Assembly (NCBI GenBank): GCA_013397455.1
Contig: VYZB01000292.1
Coordinates: 608,936-672,935, forward strand
Length of the DNA: 64,000 nucleotides
Source of the DNA: Crotophaga sulcirostris
Taxonomy: Eukaryota > Chordata > Aves > Cuculiformes > Crotophagidae
Direction: 5' to 3'
In this document: piece by piece, positions 12,095 through 26,800 of the stretch
Position numbering within the stretch: the stretch's first letter is position 1
Layout of the letters: each line of letters opens with the position of its first letter
Program-made: the position numbers and the translations under genes
Notes under the pieces: generated by a model
Database searches by the model: none
The model's input: only the letters and a program-made list of their open reading frames with translations
What the model was told of the DNA's origin: nothing

Positions 12095-15000
12095 ACAGCG
12101 ACTCTTCTAATAAAATGTACTTTGAAAAGGACCAGATGAAGCTCCTCTAAACACAGGTTCATAAATAGAAACAACAACACGGATGGCCATTAACTTCTGA
12201 TATTCACATTTTCCATGAAAAAAACAGAATCTGTAAAATGATGAAAGGTCACAAATTAAAATTCATTCTTAGCCACTCAAGTAATAGCTTCGGAATCTAG
12301 CATACCTCTCCTAAGACAAAGCACTGAAAGCATCGGGGTTTCAAGTCAGAATAAAGCCTTCCAGTCCCATCATTGGTCTATTAGCAGACCCACAACCCAC
12401 TCTCATAAAAACTCGAGTTCTCTTCTAACAGTCAGTACTACAACATGCAGATTTGGTTTATTGTTCAATACAACACTTGCAGGTCTTTCAAGAGTACTTG
12501 AATGCCAGGCTTACTACACCTCACTATTTCTTACCCAGCCAATGATACTGTTTCTAAGACTACTAAAAGCAGCAGGTTTTATCCCAAGTTTCACCCCATT
12601 CCCCTCTCCTAAAGCACTAAGCACAGCTACTGTGGAACCTGTGAATTAGAATTACGAGCACCAACTGACACTTAATGCCATTGATAGTGACAATCACTCC
12701 AATAAAACACTTAATGCCTTAAAACTCTCACATTTTGAGCCCATAAAGGCAGGAGAAAGTCAGATAATTAAACAACTTCACTATAAAACACAAGCCCCAT
12801 CTGGCTGCAGTTCATTTTTCTAACTGTGGGATCATCACGCACAAGACTTGACTTTTCACAAGGATAAAGGCAATGGAAAACTGTGTTTGTTCCCTCTCAG
12901 CCTCTAAAAAAAGCTCTGCTATCCATATGGATACCTGTGCTGGATTACAAATGTGACTGGCTAAGGGTGTGCAGCACTAAAACTGCAGGAGGAGGAGGTT
13001 TGGGAGTGAGAGGTTTGGGAGTGAGCAGATACCACTTTTTTTTTTTGCTTATCAAGAACTACCCATAAAGAAAGAATTTTTGCTTCTTATGTTTCACAAA
13101 CCCCTGCCTGCATTATTTGATCACAAACAAATCCAACAAAACCTACTCACAGTATGTTTCTAACAGCTCATTTTATCCTGATTTACACTTTAAAGAGTCC
13201 ACCTACACATGACCAATATCTGCTAACTCTGAAAGATGAGCCAACTGTTTTAATCAAACCCATGCCTGTTCAAACTCATCTTTTAAATTTTAACACTGAG
13301 CAACACTTTAAAAATTCCTAGTAAATTATATCACTATATTTATTACAGGTAACCCACTCCAATTTTTTCCATAGTCATTATTCAGTCAACAGCTCCAGAA
13401 GGAAAAGGCATTTTTCAGGCAAATTATGTTTCTACAAGTACTTTCCTCTTGTTGACCCCAAATCCACACAAGTTTAAGTTAATCTGTGATGTCCCAACAG
13501 AGGGTAAAAAATTAAATAACTGTTACTGATGCATTTCCACTGTTTGAAGCACAGCAGATAACCTTTTTTTAATGCGCTCTTCTATTTTATTACTTATTAG
13601 TTTTTATGCTTTTATCCAACACTCTCCACCTAGATGCACAGCTATCAGAAAATTTTATGCAGACCAGCTGTTTATGAAGAAATTTCCACCAGTGATTTAT
13701 GCTTCTACCTCCAAAGTTGAAGTCCAGCAGCTTCCAGCAGGATTAACAAGTATGAGCATCAACTCTGTGCCAGTGCTAACCCCATCCCTGATCAGACTGC
13801 CAAGGCCACCCAACAGGTCCCTGTCACTCAGAGCTGTTTCTGACCATTTGATGCAGGTGACCCAATGCCAGCAAGGTGTTTATTGGACACTGATCTGATT
13901 TATACAACCTCAATCATGTATGCATGCTTTATATTTCAACCATTATTTCATACAGAAACTACCTATCAGAATTTAACTTCAATAAACAGAACCTACTGAG
14001 AAGCAATTGGGGGTTTTGCTTCAGAGCTAGAAAGCATTCATTTATGGATGCTAAGGAGAAGGTCACATCCAGCAGAGATACTACCACTTCTGCACTTGTT
14101 TCACAAATTCTGAGCACTGTAAAACAGAAATAATGCAACAGTTTAGTACATGACCTCTCCTGAAAGTCCGTAGTGAAACTAACACTGTAGTCAGCTTTAT
14201 CTCCAGGGGTGTTTTTTTGCAGATAAATAATGGCAGCAGAACTTCTAAATTTCAAGGAATTATGAGAGGCATGTCAGTAACAGTCGTTACAGACACTGCT
14301 CAGGGCCAAGAAAGCAATTTACTATGCTTAACATCCTTAAGAAACGCTTACCAGACAACAATAGTTCAATGCAATACAAAAAGAAACAGTTTCCACGGAA
14401 CAGTATCACTAAGACTGCATTAAAATGTTTATTCTGTGTAATGCCAAGGGTAGTTTATCTAATGAACATGTTTTAGCTAGAAGCGTTGAACCTTGTCAAG
14501 TGCTTCCACTGAAGCCCTGGATCACCACTCCAGTAGCACAAAACTCAGTTTGCTCTACAGGGAAAGACTCCTTTTTCGTTCTTAAAGTGCAGGTTTGTGG
14601 CAGCAACAAATGCAAAAAGTAGGAGAGGACACTTCAGACTAACTGAAGACTGAAATGAAAACAGTATGATCAACTTAAAATTAAAGAGCAGAGGGGTGTA
14701 TTTGCAAAACTAGTACATTAAGAACAAAAAGCAAAATTCTTACCTTTATCTTTCAATCACCTTTGGAAAAGGAGACAATGCACTTTCCTAAGCCATTTCC
14801 CCAAGGATGGGATTTGGCCCCCTCATCACTGTTCACCAAAACCGTGCATTATTCTGACCCCAGTCTGCACTCAGGAACTCTGAAGGTTTTCCACATCAAA
14901 TGACCACTTTAAGAGATGGTGTCTGCCTACATCTCCCACCTGCCTAAAAGCGCACAGGTATTCTCCAGCCTAGCAATGGTGAGTCTTCCTGGCACAGAGG

Positions 15001-18000
15001 CCAAACACAGACCACGGCCTCTGATGTCAGCCCAAACATAGGGCAGTATCAAACTCAGCATTAGGGTTACTACTGCTGACAATAATCTATAAAAATCTTC
15101 ATTTAGTACAATTTCAGTTGAATTTGTTTCTACAAGAGTAGCAAACTTGGTAGCAAAGCACTCTCCAAGCTAAGACAGACAGAGGACAATCTCCACAGCA
15201 AAGACACTGAGAAGTCTGAAGGAACAGAAAACTGTACGGAGTTCTGATTTAGTACTCACCGAATCCCCTCTAAATGTCATTGCACATCTTTACATTGTTT
15301 GGGATTTTGCAAACTCTTGAGAAATTCAAGTGGAAAGGGGACTAGGGGGAAAACACACCATTATCTTCTGTTTTCACAATCAAAACAGATTTTTAGATGA
15401 GGAAATAAAAAATGTAAAGATGACCTCTGAGGTTAATTTGATCTCCAATACTGTGAACGACAAAAGCTATCATTCTTTCAAAATATTCTGGTTTCTTGGT
15501 TGTTTATCTGTCATATTTAAAAAAAAAAACAAAACAAAACTAAAAACACAGAAGTCTTTCACCAACACCTACGCTGTTCCCACAAAGACTGATTTTTGAG
15601 AAAGGTCATAACATTTTTTTGCATCAAAAATATTTGACTTATGATGTCCCCTAGGAATGCCTCAGGGGGAATGAAAATGTGAGATTACACCATCCCATAA
15701 GGGAAAAGAACAATTCTGGAATTAATTTATAAATAAATAACCCTGTGTTTTTATGTATCTCCCTAAATTATGCATATATTTATAATACTGAGCCTGTGTG
15801 GAAAGACAGGCCACCCCATTTAACACTAAGAAAAGCATCACCTTTCAAGTGATCCAGAAGGATTCAGCTTTACAGAATTTCAGTAACCTAGAAGCGTTCC
15901 ATACAACTTGGATAGCCCAAGAAAAAAATGTGTGTGTCTAGGCCCCCATCTGTCCCACAAGACAAAAAGAAAAGGAAAGGAAAAAGAAGAAAAGCAGCAA
16001 AAGCAAAGTCACAGCAGTAGTTAAAACGCGAGTGAGTCAAAGCCCGGGCACAGCGCATTACGTACACTGATAAACCTGGCACGGCCTGTCGAGGGAATAA
16101 GTTCCATATGTTCACACTTACTGCTCTCCCTACTAAAGAGATCCCATTAAATCAAACAGTCCCTGACTGTCTGCAAGAGGAGTCCTCGAGCAGGTGTGGT
16201 GATCACATCTTGCTTTCCCCTTTATTAACCTTGGACAAAACACTCCAAATTGCAGTAATTTCACTTAAAATTATCAGCCAAATTTACCCCATTTAAGACG
16301 ACATTACTTCACCTGAATTAATAAAGGGATTTCTCAGAGGCACTTAAAGTCAGGGCTTTTTCTGCATCTTATTTTTATAACAGTTTGAACGTGGTAACAC
16401 TTAGGGTACCTCGTGAAAAGTAGGTAATAAATACTTATTCAATATATATAGCCCCATCAAAAAGTGACATAATCCTTCCCTGACCAATTCCGTAATCCCC
16501 TTTACACACAGGGAATCCTTTGAACTGAATTTCAAATGAGTGTGCTCATGTCAAGAAATAGTTACATTCTTCAATGGCCTTGTCTTGGTGCTTCCCTAGC
16601 AGTGGATGAGATGCATTTCAGAACTTACGGTTCACAGCACCTGCACCCCACAAATCTGTGGGGAAAAAGACAACTGCAAGTGTGCCACCAGAAGTCACCC
16701 AGAAGGGACAGCACAGTCCTGCATCCCAGGGCTGCCCCAATCTCACAGGCCATCTGAGAGACTGTACTGGACAGCGAGTGAGTTAGAGCTCTCAGCTGCA
16801 TTTTTATGTAACAAATGAAACAAAAAAACATAATGAAAAAGGATGTGACCTGAAAGTACTTGTCTCCCCTTACTCCTCCTTCCTCACATATCCAGAATAC
16901 ACAGTTATCCATCTCTGCCAGGGGTGAGGATGCTGGCAAATCACAATTACAGGTTTCCTACTACCACTGCTATCAGGTACACTGAGAATCCTTTTAAATC
17001 ACTTCCGTTAATTCTTTCTGAATAAAATAAATGGGTAGATTTAACACAAGTTATGTAGATTACAGAAGTAACACCTTAATGCAATTACAGAGACTATTAT
17101 CCAGTAGAAAGATGGGTTTAATTCTTTTTTTAGTAGATGGTTTTGCACCATCCATGAGGCTGTATTTCAGAAGTGGAAATCACAAGTGTTACTAGAACAT
17201 ATGTAACAAATATTTTTCCCATTTTACATAGCAAATTCTAATACAGTTTTCCCTTACAGAGTATCTCTGGATTTATACCTAGGAGATGTAATAAGCAGTA
17301 ACCCCAAAAAATGATTATGAGTTAAGAATTCCTACTCTGAACATCTAATGGGTTTATTCTTTAGGGTTTTTTTTCTTATTTTTTTTAAACATAGATTTGA
17401 ATAAATCTCTGCCTCTTTGCACTTTAAGCCCATCAGTCATCTCACCCAAACAGCTCAGTCTCCATCATGCAATGAAGGGCAGCTACATACAGATGCACTG
17501 ACAGCACAGGGTAACGGAACACTATCAGGAGAAAGCCAGGAACCCAAGAAACAAGCAAGAACCAACAGCAGTAGGAAACCTATAGAGGTTCCTGTTAAGT
17601 ATAGAATCAGTTATTCTCCCTTTTAAGTAGGAAAGGGAATGGAGATAAGGGGAGACAGGACACCCAACAGACACAGGGTTTTAATTACTTGCCAGAAATT
17701 ACCACATAGTAGGCAAACACTGAAAGCTGAGAGTACTTCAGACAAATAGAGCATAAAAATATAAAATACTACATAATCCAGAGATTTCTACAAGTTACTG
17801 AAAATGCAAATAATGAGGCACCATTTCAGTTGGGCTCACATCAAGAGGAGTGCTGATTTCTCCCCGGAAATCATTACAGCAGCTGTGGCATCTCCACCCA
17901 CAGCACAGGATCCACAGTGCAGCCAAGAAGAGCAGCAGTTCTGTTAGCTTGGATTAAAAAAAGACCAATACAGGACTCCACAGCAGTCCACAACACCCCC

Positions 18001-21000
18001 CAACCTGCTCACACCTGTAGGTACACAACCATGGTGATACAGCAGGCACACACCTCAAGTCCATCACCCAGCCTTGCTCCTCAGCAGCATCTCCTCCTCA
18101 GTCCCATCACACCACAAGCCCACATCCCATTGCTGCCAGCACTGACATCAATTCTGTGCAGCTCTGTAGCCAGGGGATCCCGAATAAAAATTAGCAAATT
18201 CACAGAAAAGACAGGACCCCAAGAAAATGCACAGATCTCTTCTATTTTCCTGCTCAAAATGAAGAAACAAATCCAGCTTCCTTGCATGAAACGTTATCCT
18301 ATAACCATCCAGACCAGGCAGTTAAACACATTTATTTCATTATCAGCACTAACAGGTTATTGTACTTCCAAATCAAAGCAATGCAACAAAGCGGGTCTTT
18401 TAACAGGATCTACAAGCTTCATAAGGCAAATAATGTAAACTTTTGCTCTTCTCTACCACAAATACAGCCCCATAATGTGACTGAACACCACAACCTACTG
18501 CCCATGTTCATCATCTTCCACTCAGGTTTTTTCTAGTGACAGTATTTCTTAGTTTAAACACAAACTTATTCTCAAAGTAGAGTCATATTTTTACCACTGA
18601 CAGTTCTTCCCTTATTCAACATGAGAGCTGAACAGGGAAAACAAATAAGCAAGCAGTTAAAAAAAAATCAACACAAACCAGCATCAACTGTTCCTTGAAT
18701 TAAGTAGAACCAAGAGAATCCCACCACTGTAAACTGAACTGACACCAAATCTACAAAAGCAATCCGTGTTTAGGCATTATATGCTTAAATACTTGAAATA
18801 ACAAATACAATTTTAGCTTTGCAGTGTATCTTCTCCTACCTGGAAACAATGGTTAAACAGAACAAAAGAGGTCATTGGAGCTGGTTTCCAACCCCACAAC
18901 TTCACTCCATCAATAAGTGAAAACAAAGACAACCCAACAGCAGGGTCAAGGCTGTAAAGATAACGTTGTACAGCACTCTACCCTCACTAGAAAAGCAAAC
19001 AGGGAACAACAACCTGACAAAATAGATTTAAGAAAAGAAATCCAAAGCAATTAAATGGCTGGGAAGACTCTTTCTAAAGAAGTTTTGAGGGCTGATAAAA
19101 TTTACTGAAAGAAAGAAATGCTCACCAGGATAGGAAATGCTGCCAGCTCGTTCTTTGAGAGTGCAATATCGATATTATATTTATTGGCAGCCCCATTCCC
19201 ACCTGCAGCTGCCTCAGATAGCCCCTCCACAGCAGACCTAGGTTGCAACTTACCTACAATACTTTGATCAACAGAGAACACAGAATAACATTGCAGCAAA
19301 ACCTGGGCTGCAAAGATGTTCATCTGACGGAATCAAAGGGAAAGGAACTTGGGTTCCAGAAGAGCTGAACTAAGCAGCTCATGAGATTGGGCTCTTCTGA
19401 CTGCGAAGTATACTTTGAAAGTGTAATGCTACTTTGGCAAGTCAGAATTTTAAACAGCTTAATCCATATTTTTAATTTATTTCTGAATGCTTCATACACT
19501 TTTTCATTAAAAAACCTATAAATTTAGGAAAAATAAGGCCAAAACCATCAAAAATGCACTAGGTTTTGACAGTTTTCATACACTGTTCAGATCTATTTTT
19601 TTCAAACAAATTCAGCAAGCAACAGTGAAGATAATTAGAGTAAGATCTAAAACCAATTCAAAGATGATGGATTCAAAGAAATCTCGAAAAAAACCCCCAC
19701 AGAAAACCAAACAGGTAGTTTATTGCTATATTATTATTACTATTACTACAAACGGCAGCCTACATTAAATTCAATGCAAAACACAGGAGGTGCTACTTCA
19801 GTAAAGCAAGGGGTCAGAAACATGGTAAGGGGAGCTGCTTATCTGAAACCCATCACTGCCTCTTGCAGAGGAGACCCTGTCACTGAGAAGTAAGTCGGTC
19901 CTTCTGGGATGTTTTAAAGCAGAAACACAAAACCCGGGGTAGTTCCAGAAGCGCACCTTGAACAAGACTTTCCTGTGCAAAGTATTTTACCTGAAAACAC
20001 TAAAAACTGAACTTTTGAAAACTCTTAGCCGACACATAAACCCAACCTTATCATCTTTGTAACAAATGCTCATACTTTAGAATTTACTTCACAATGCTCA
20101 TACTTTATAAGTCATACTTTAGAATTCTAGCTAGAGAGTAAATAGGAAAGACCACTAGTATTTTGCTTTTTAATTTATATTCTGATACTGAAGTGATTTT
20201 CTAGTACTTATTAGATTAATATGAAAAGTAATCAGAAAAGCACACCTACTATTATTTATTTGCTAAAACAATTTTGAATAAAGTTTATATATATAAGAGA
20301 TAATGCTATGAAATACTCTAAACAGACTTTCCAAAACTATAGATACTGACAGCCTCCTAATAACCCTCATCAATTTTAAACTGCCTCTGAATTTAAGAAG
20401 CTATTTTGCTTAGCATTTATCTCATTTTTTCAACCACAGGTCTTTAAAGAGTAGGCTTAGGAAGTGAGCACAGCATTAACATCAGATATTGCTTGTTGTA
20501 CAGCCTCCCTCACTAAATTACAGCAGTAGATATTGGGAATAATCAGGTGTCCTGGGGAATTTCTCCTGCAAGTTATTTTCTTATCATGGTCCATCTATAT
20601 TTTTATTACTTATCTAAACATCCAAGTCTTCCAGGCTTTAACAACAGGAAAAACCCTGTATAGCTCGAAGAGATTAAGATGTTTGGGGTTTGGACATATC
20701 CACTGCATGACTAAGTAGGAAAAAAGCTGAAGCTCCTGCAGATCTTAGACTTTTTCTTAACAATCTTTTTCCTTCTGCATATCAGAGATATCAGAATATT
20801 GAACAAAAGAGTGTTAATACCTTATAATTTTGTAATTTCCTTTTATCTCTCTCTTTTTTGGGGCGTGTTTTTTTTTTTTCTTTAGCCCCAGCAATGCTGC
20901 ACAGAAAAGTTAACAGTGGAAATCCAAAGAACGATGGCCAATTAGTGGTTGAACTGTTAGATCTGCAACCTGGGGAATTTTTATGTGACCCCAGGAAGGC

Positions 21001-23449
21001 CAGTTTCTCCAGCAGACTCAACACATTTGATTTATCTCTGTGCATCAGGATGGAATGCACAGACCTAAGTTGGGTTGGTAAGGTCCAGTAACAGTTCCCT
21101 TGCAGCATCACACAGCCACAGACCTGTTACTCTCCCCTGCTCCAGTGTGCCAGGAATAAAGACTGAACATCTCCAAAGGAACAGAACAGATTCTTAGTAT
21201 CAACAGCTTGGGGTTCCTTTTAAAGAAAGAGCTCTGCCACAGCAGAACTATTGAGGTCTATTATTCAAGAGCCATATCATCAGTTTTCATCTGGGATAAA
21301 GCATTATGTTATTTTGTGTTATTAGCAGGCTGCTTGACTCTGTTCCAGCTTTCCTTGATAGTTATCATAATGCATGAACCCGTCTGATACCAGTGCCTAC
21401 AGGAACGCAGTCACAGATAAAGCCAGCAACAATGTGTTTGCCTAGAGACAAAACTTATTTTCTCCTACAGATTGAAGTTACTTCTCTGCCACCTGGTTCT
21501 GATAAGCTGCTGCAGTTTTGCCTGTTCCAATTGGAACAGCTGCTCCTTGAAGATGGAGGGACAAGGCCAGGAAGAGTTATTAACTTTCTTAAATGGAAAC
21601 ACTGTGACTCATTCATTTTCCTCACAACAGATTGCGCAAAGCCTTCTCAGTGTTGAAGTCGAACCAACCTTTTAACTAGAAATAGCAGTCCTTGGGGATA
21701 CTTTCCTGTCCTGGCACTCATTTCTCTTAGAACTGTCCATTTGACTTCTGGCCAAAGCTGTAAAAGGCACTTATTAAAACCAAACTTGGAGACATAAGGG
21801 AAGGGGTGGGTAGAAAATCCAAGACAACAACCAAAATCCATGCAGGTTTTTACCTACAATGCACCAGGCTCTTCTTTCCCTAGTTCAGGAACACTGTGTT
21901 CTCCCCAATATTATCTCTCCACTCCAACCTTTGCTTTTAACACTGATTCTCCGCATCAAATAAACTGTTCTCTATTGACTTTCATAGCTGCAACTTTTAT
22001 GGCTCTTTCCATCTCCCCGATAATGCCTTCAGACAAGATATCTGCTTTCTTTCAATTTATCTCCTGTATCAGAAGAGGAACATAAACAAATAGTGCATTC
22101 ATACATACTTACCCACCAAATAAACTAATAGATGCAAAATAAAGGACACTTGCAGATAATAGTATGAAAACACAACTGCCAGAGACAGGTAAACATTACA
22201 AATACATCTGGTAAAGTCTCACAGCAAAATAAGAGAATAGATCAAGTTAATCTAAACCAAGTCCTTAATATTTAGGATAGAGTTAGTTGTAGGATGACAA
22301 ACTTAGTTTCATATCTTTAATTTCAATTTTAACCAAGTGAAAGCAAATACAAATCATTAGTCTAGTAAATAAGCGGAATCTTTCTTAATATCCAAAACAC
22401 ATGAAAGAGGAATCTAAGTAAAGAAATGCTAAGTCACAGAGCTACCTCTATTAAAAAATAAGTAAATAAATCAATAAATCTGAGTTTTCCTGGTTAGATG
22501 GTGGTGGGTTCGGTTGCAAACAATCTCTCTGCCTGTGGTTCAGTGGTATTTAGCAGGGCAGAAGGGAAAAAAACCACCAACAAACAAGGGGAAGAAAAAA
22601 GAAAATAAAACAAGCTTAAACAAGATTTAAAAGCAAGATTTCCTATTAGCTTATTTAATGTGCAGTTAGAAGTGGGAGTTTCTATCTTTTATGGAACCAA
22701 TTCACCTCTCTAGGCCTGCCTCAGTTTTGCCTTCTGTATGTTCCACCTTTACAGACTTTAACCCCACAACTTAAAAGCTGCATTAATCAAATCATACGTT
22801 AAGCAAGGAGATGAAACACAGTGCCTCCTCTCAAAACTTGTCACCAATCAGTTTTTCACCTCTTCTCCTCTCATTTTAGCCCAGTCGTTTCCTCAGTCCA
22901 GTTCAATAGACTATAAAAGATTTTTGCTAGTGCAACAAGCAGCTCAGGGGCAGGCCCTTCTCTTCCCTACAGAATTATCTGTGACACAGGACAACTCCAA
23001 CAAAATCTCCAGGCAGGATACGCTCAAAGAAAAGTCCATTACATAACCAGTTTCTAACAGGGAACACCTCACAGCACGATACAGTTAATGTCAGCAGTTA
23101 ATAGGGTTTTGAGAAGTAGGGCTCACAAAATGAGGCGGGGGAAAGGGGTGGGGCGCAGAACAAAAGAGGACTTGAAATACAAAAAAAGCAGCCTCTGGTT
23201 AAGAAATGTCATTAAGTTGGAGGCTACTGGAACTTTAGATATGACCTGGAGGACATTTCAGTGTATTCCTGCTCTCCTCTTGCATCCATTTCCAAGATAT
23301 TTGCTAGGTCATTATCAGTTGCAGGATACTAAATGGTTCTTCGATCCTACTTAAATCTGTCAGATCCCTGAACAAATCCCACCCCCCCCTGCTTCCAGGA
23401 GCTCAAATACTCAGGCTCAGATCAACTTGCACAGTGCAGCCATCCAAGT
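12095..23449. other. Intronic DNA, largely unique, no gene seen
   Basis: This block is AT-rich with homopolymers and A-rich simple sequence, such as A10 followed by CAAAACAAAAC-type repeats near 15519-15540 and TTA/TAC triplets at 19729-19749. A short CpG-containing patch lies near 16025-16095. A 173-codon frame at 17917-18438 is compositionally biased and unrecognised. GGTCATTGG-type wording near 18870-18895 hints at CR1 but is too weak to call. Confidence 0.5.
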
Positions 23450-23810
23450 GTGAAAACAAGAGTTGTAAGAAGCCCCAGCAGGGGCTGGTGCCCACTTTAT
23501 TGCTTGTAGCTTAGGCAGAGCCTTTGGATGGGAGCCTAAACGCAAGCCACAGGTAGGTCGATGCCTACCTGTGTCAGGTGTTGTACCTCTCCTGAGCCAC
23601 TGAGGTGGATCTCTGGCTTGACATGGGACCTACTTCCCCTCTATGAACTTGTCTGCTGGTCTGGACCATTAACGGTCACCACTTAATGGACTGTTTGCCC
23701 TTCTGGATCCAGTGGCCTTGCTGGTGAGGCCACCACCCCTGCCTGACTTGCAGATGCTCACTGCTCCCAGCTTACATTTTCTGGAACAGCAGCCTTTCCT
23801 ATGTTTATTA
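23450..23810. repeat. Unclassified GC-richer block, possible old LTR or other interspersed repeat
   Basis: This block of roughly 360 bases is clearly richer in G+C than its AT-rich surroundings and switches back abruptly at about 23810. It contains CTGGACCATTAACGGTCACC and TGGCCTTGCTGGTGAGGCCA but no long open frame, and no tRNA, CR1 tail or other landmark that I recognise. Its style is that of a transposed sequence such as a solo LTR, but I see no terminal TG...CA pair with a target duplication. Confidence 0.3.
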
Positions 23811-26800
23811 CTCTTCTAGTTGCTTAATCTTTTCTTACAGAGCAAGAAAATAAAAAAAATCAAGGTGGATTAACCCTAAATTATGCAGGTATTTTAAAGA
23901 GTGCATGAAAGGAAAAAAAATAACCCTTCTCTAAAGCAAACCCACTACTACAGTCACAATAATGCCTATCAAGGAAAAAAATCTATTCCTTAAAATAAGG
24001 GATAAATTCAGTATAAAACTCCATCAGCTCGAGGTGGTGTCAATTAATCAAAAGAATTCACCTGTAAATTCTTCATATTCATGTTTTCTTAAGTTGCAGC
24101 TCTTTCCTTACTTGCTGTTCCAATGTTGGCACAAAGGAAGCTTAAGCTGAATTTCATTCATTCTTAAAAAACAAATGTTAACTGTAATTTAAAATAGTTG
24201 GGATTGTTTACTCCCCCTCGGTTCTGCACGCCAGTTCAAATACTGAGATAATGATCAAAGCAGCAGTGCTGCCAAAACGAGCACCTCAAACACCAGAGTG
24301 ACAATCCATGGTACAGAGACACACTGACAGCACTGCTTTGTAACAGAGCACGAATAAAGTGCAATTAGCAAACATCAAGTATTCCACATTCACATGCCTC
24401 CCCCCCATGTGTGCACCTTAATAAAATTAAATACTCATTTAATGTGAACAGGATTCTTATGAAGATGTTGAGCTGTTAATTGAATTTGAAGCACAAAAGA
24501 TGCTCAGTATTCCACTCAAATTCTGGTTTCATATATATTAAGTATATATATGCTTTTATACATACACATAGTCTTCAGTTATCCAAAGTAACACAAAAAG
24601 AGCAGTTAGTGGCCTTCTGGTTCCCCAAATGGGAGCATTTAAGCCATGAGCTAAAGGCTGCTACAATTCCTGAGAGGAAAGATTTCACCCATCCCACAGT
24701 AAACACCATTGCCGATTAGAACACCTGAATTATAATGAAAGTTTTTTAAAGTTGAAAAATATTTTTATTTGCAGTATGGCCTCTGCAGAGAAGTCCTCTT
24801 AGAGTAGAGCCTACAGCTCCTGCAGTGCCACTCAGCATACACCACGTTATACGAGTTTTCCTCTCACAGAACCACAGCAGGTTGGCAGGCCCAGGGCAGA
24901 GGGCTCTGTTGGGAATTCCCTAGGAAGAGGGCAGCTACCAACCAATGGGAAGGTAAGTGTCCATGAAAAGAAAAAAAGAAAACAAATGAACAACCCCAAA
25001 TCTCATGCCCCATACAGACTGCTCCAACTCACATCTCCAGAGGAGTCAGAAACCTGGTTAAACATTTCCTTTTCTCACCCCCTGATGGCAAACTCCAACA
25101 AGAGGTTTGGAATAAGGCACAGGGCTTGCAGAAGCAGCAGGACAGCTACAAAGTCCAATTTACAGAAGGAAAATGTAACCACAACACTTTTCTTGCACTT
25201 CGTTTTCAGAAAATCATGTATCATGAAACTTCCATAGAATTGATATCAAAGATCTGTCACCATAGCGAAAGCTATAATTTTAACACCTTTCCTCCACACC
25301 AGTAAATGCATTTGTGTGCATGCACTTACCTACAACACTCACTAAAATAGATACTTTCTGCCAAACCCTGCTCAACTACAATGTAAATTAGCACAAAGCC
25401 TGTCCACCTGCATCAAACAGTAACAGCATGCCCAGTCCCTCCTGGGGATGCCTCTGTTAACCCTTTAGCTCTCCTCTAAAAAAAGTTTTTCTACCTATTT
25501 TAAATCTCCAATGTTAAATACCAAGCAAAAAAATGTTCTTGATATTGCAAAGCCTGTATACGGAAATTTGTTTGGCAGAAGTTTGTAGAAGTTCTACTGC
25601 TAAATGCTTTTTTCTCCTGAACTCATTAAGTGACAAGACTTTTGTTTGGGATTACAGCTAACCCTTAGCTATGGCATTGACTGTCCCAGCCCTGACAAGG
25701 TATTTGGGCAGCACAGAGCAAGTTTTGCAAAGAAGAGATGAAGCTCTCACAGAAGAAGAATGCACACATGGACAACAAGACAACTTTGGTTTATACTATT
25801 TACAAAGAAAACTCAGATTCAAACACTGTAACATCAGCTTTAAAATAAAAAGGCTTTCCACAGAGCAAATGTGTGTTTAATAAAATAGCAGCAAACAGAA
25901 TCCCTTTCCTATTTTGAAGCTTCTGTTTTATAATAACACAGGTTCACACAGAACATCTCTCAATATCATCTCTGAGATGCTCACAGAGGCACATATAGAT
26001 ACTGCAGATTCATTAAAATGTCACCTAATCACTCCCTCCGCAGCTCTAACGACTACGATTTCCCTCACCACAACCCCAACTTTGTACGTGGAAGCTCTGG
26101 CTGCTGCTCTGTTTTCCAAGGTTCAGGTGAACACCCTTCTGCCTGAAGTCATAGCTGCCCATTCTCCAGTGGGGAAGGCCCTGACTTGCAGAGGGCTGAG
26201 ACTGCCCCAGTGCACAGAAACCAGCTCTACGATTCAAACAAAGCCAGGGCAGTTATGAGTAAACCACAGTGGCAATAAAACCGTTAGCATAAGGGCGTAC
26301 TTAAACATCAGAGATAGTACTTCTGCTTTTATAGGTAAGGGAGATTGAATGATAGACGAAAATAGCTGCTACTTCAACGCATTTATAAAAGCCTTTCATG
26401 GATGGCAGGCAAGAAGACAGAAATTAGAAAACACCTTCAGCCAAGTAAAACTGTGCCCTGATTCACAGAAACTACAGTAACCATCTGCTTTTTGGGGCCG
26501 CAGTATGTTTACAATACTAAGTCAGAATTACGATGTTCAGAGAAAGTGAACACTGAGAGGAAAAAAAAAGGATTATTTACAGCAGTTCCATAGTTCTCCT
26601 TTTACTTAGGTGTTCTATTTAAAAATTCTGGCTGCTTCAACAGCCCAGTGAAACTGGCTTTTGTGGACTGAACAAAAAAAGTAAATAGGAGAAAAACGCT
26701 GTGTTTTCCCCCGCAGCCAGAACACAATGCAAAGAACACGGGGTTTGAGCGAAGGCAGAGTCAGCTTATTATCGACTGCACAGCTGCTCCTACCTGGCAT

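Noticed and set aside
17917..18438. 173-codon plus-strand open frame, the longest in the window
   Set aside because: No recognisable domain, biased Ser/Thr/Pro/Gln composition from C- and A-rich DNA, antisense to the host gene and without convincing splice sites.
18870..18960. GGTCATTGGAGCTGGTTTCC-type wording suggestive of a CR1 end
   Set aside because: Only one short landmark matches and the rest of the CR1 order is absent.
24866..24960. CACAGAACCACAGCAGGTTG stretch resembling the start of an antisense CR1 end
   Set aside because: The following bases do not continue with the CR1 GACCTC / TCATCTAGTCC landmarks.
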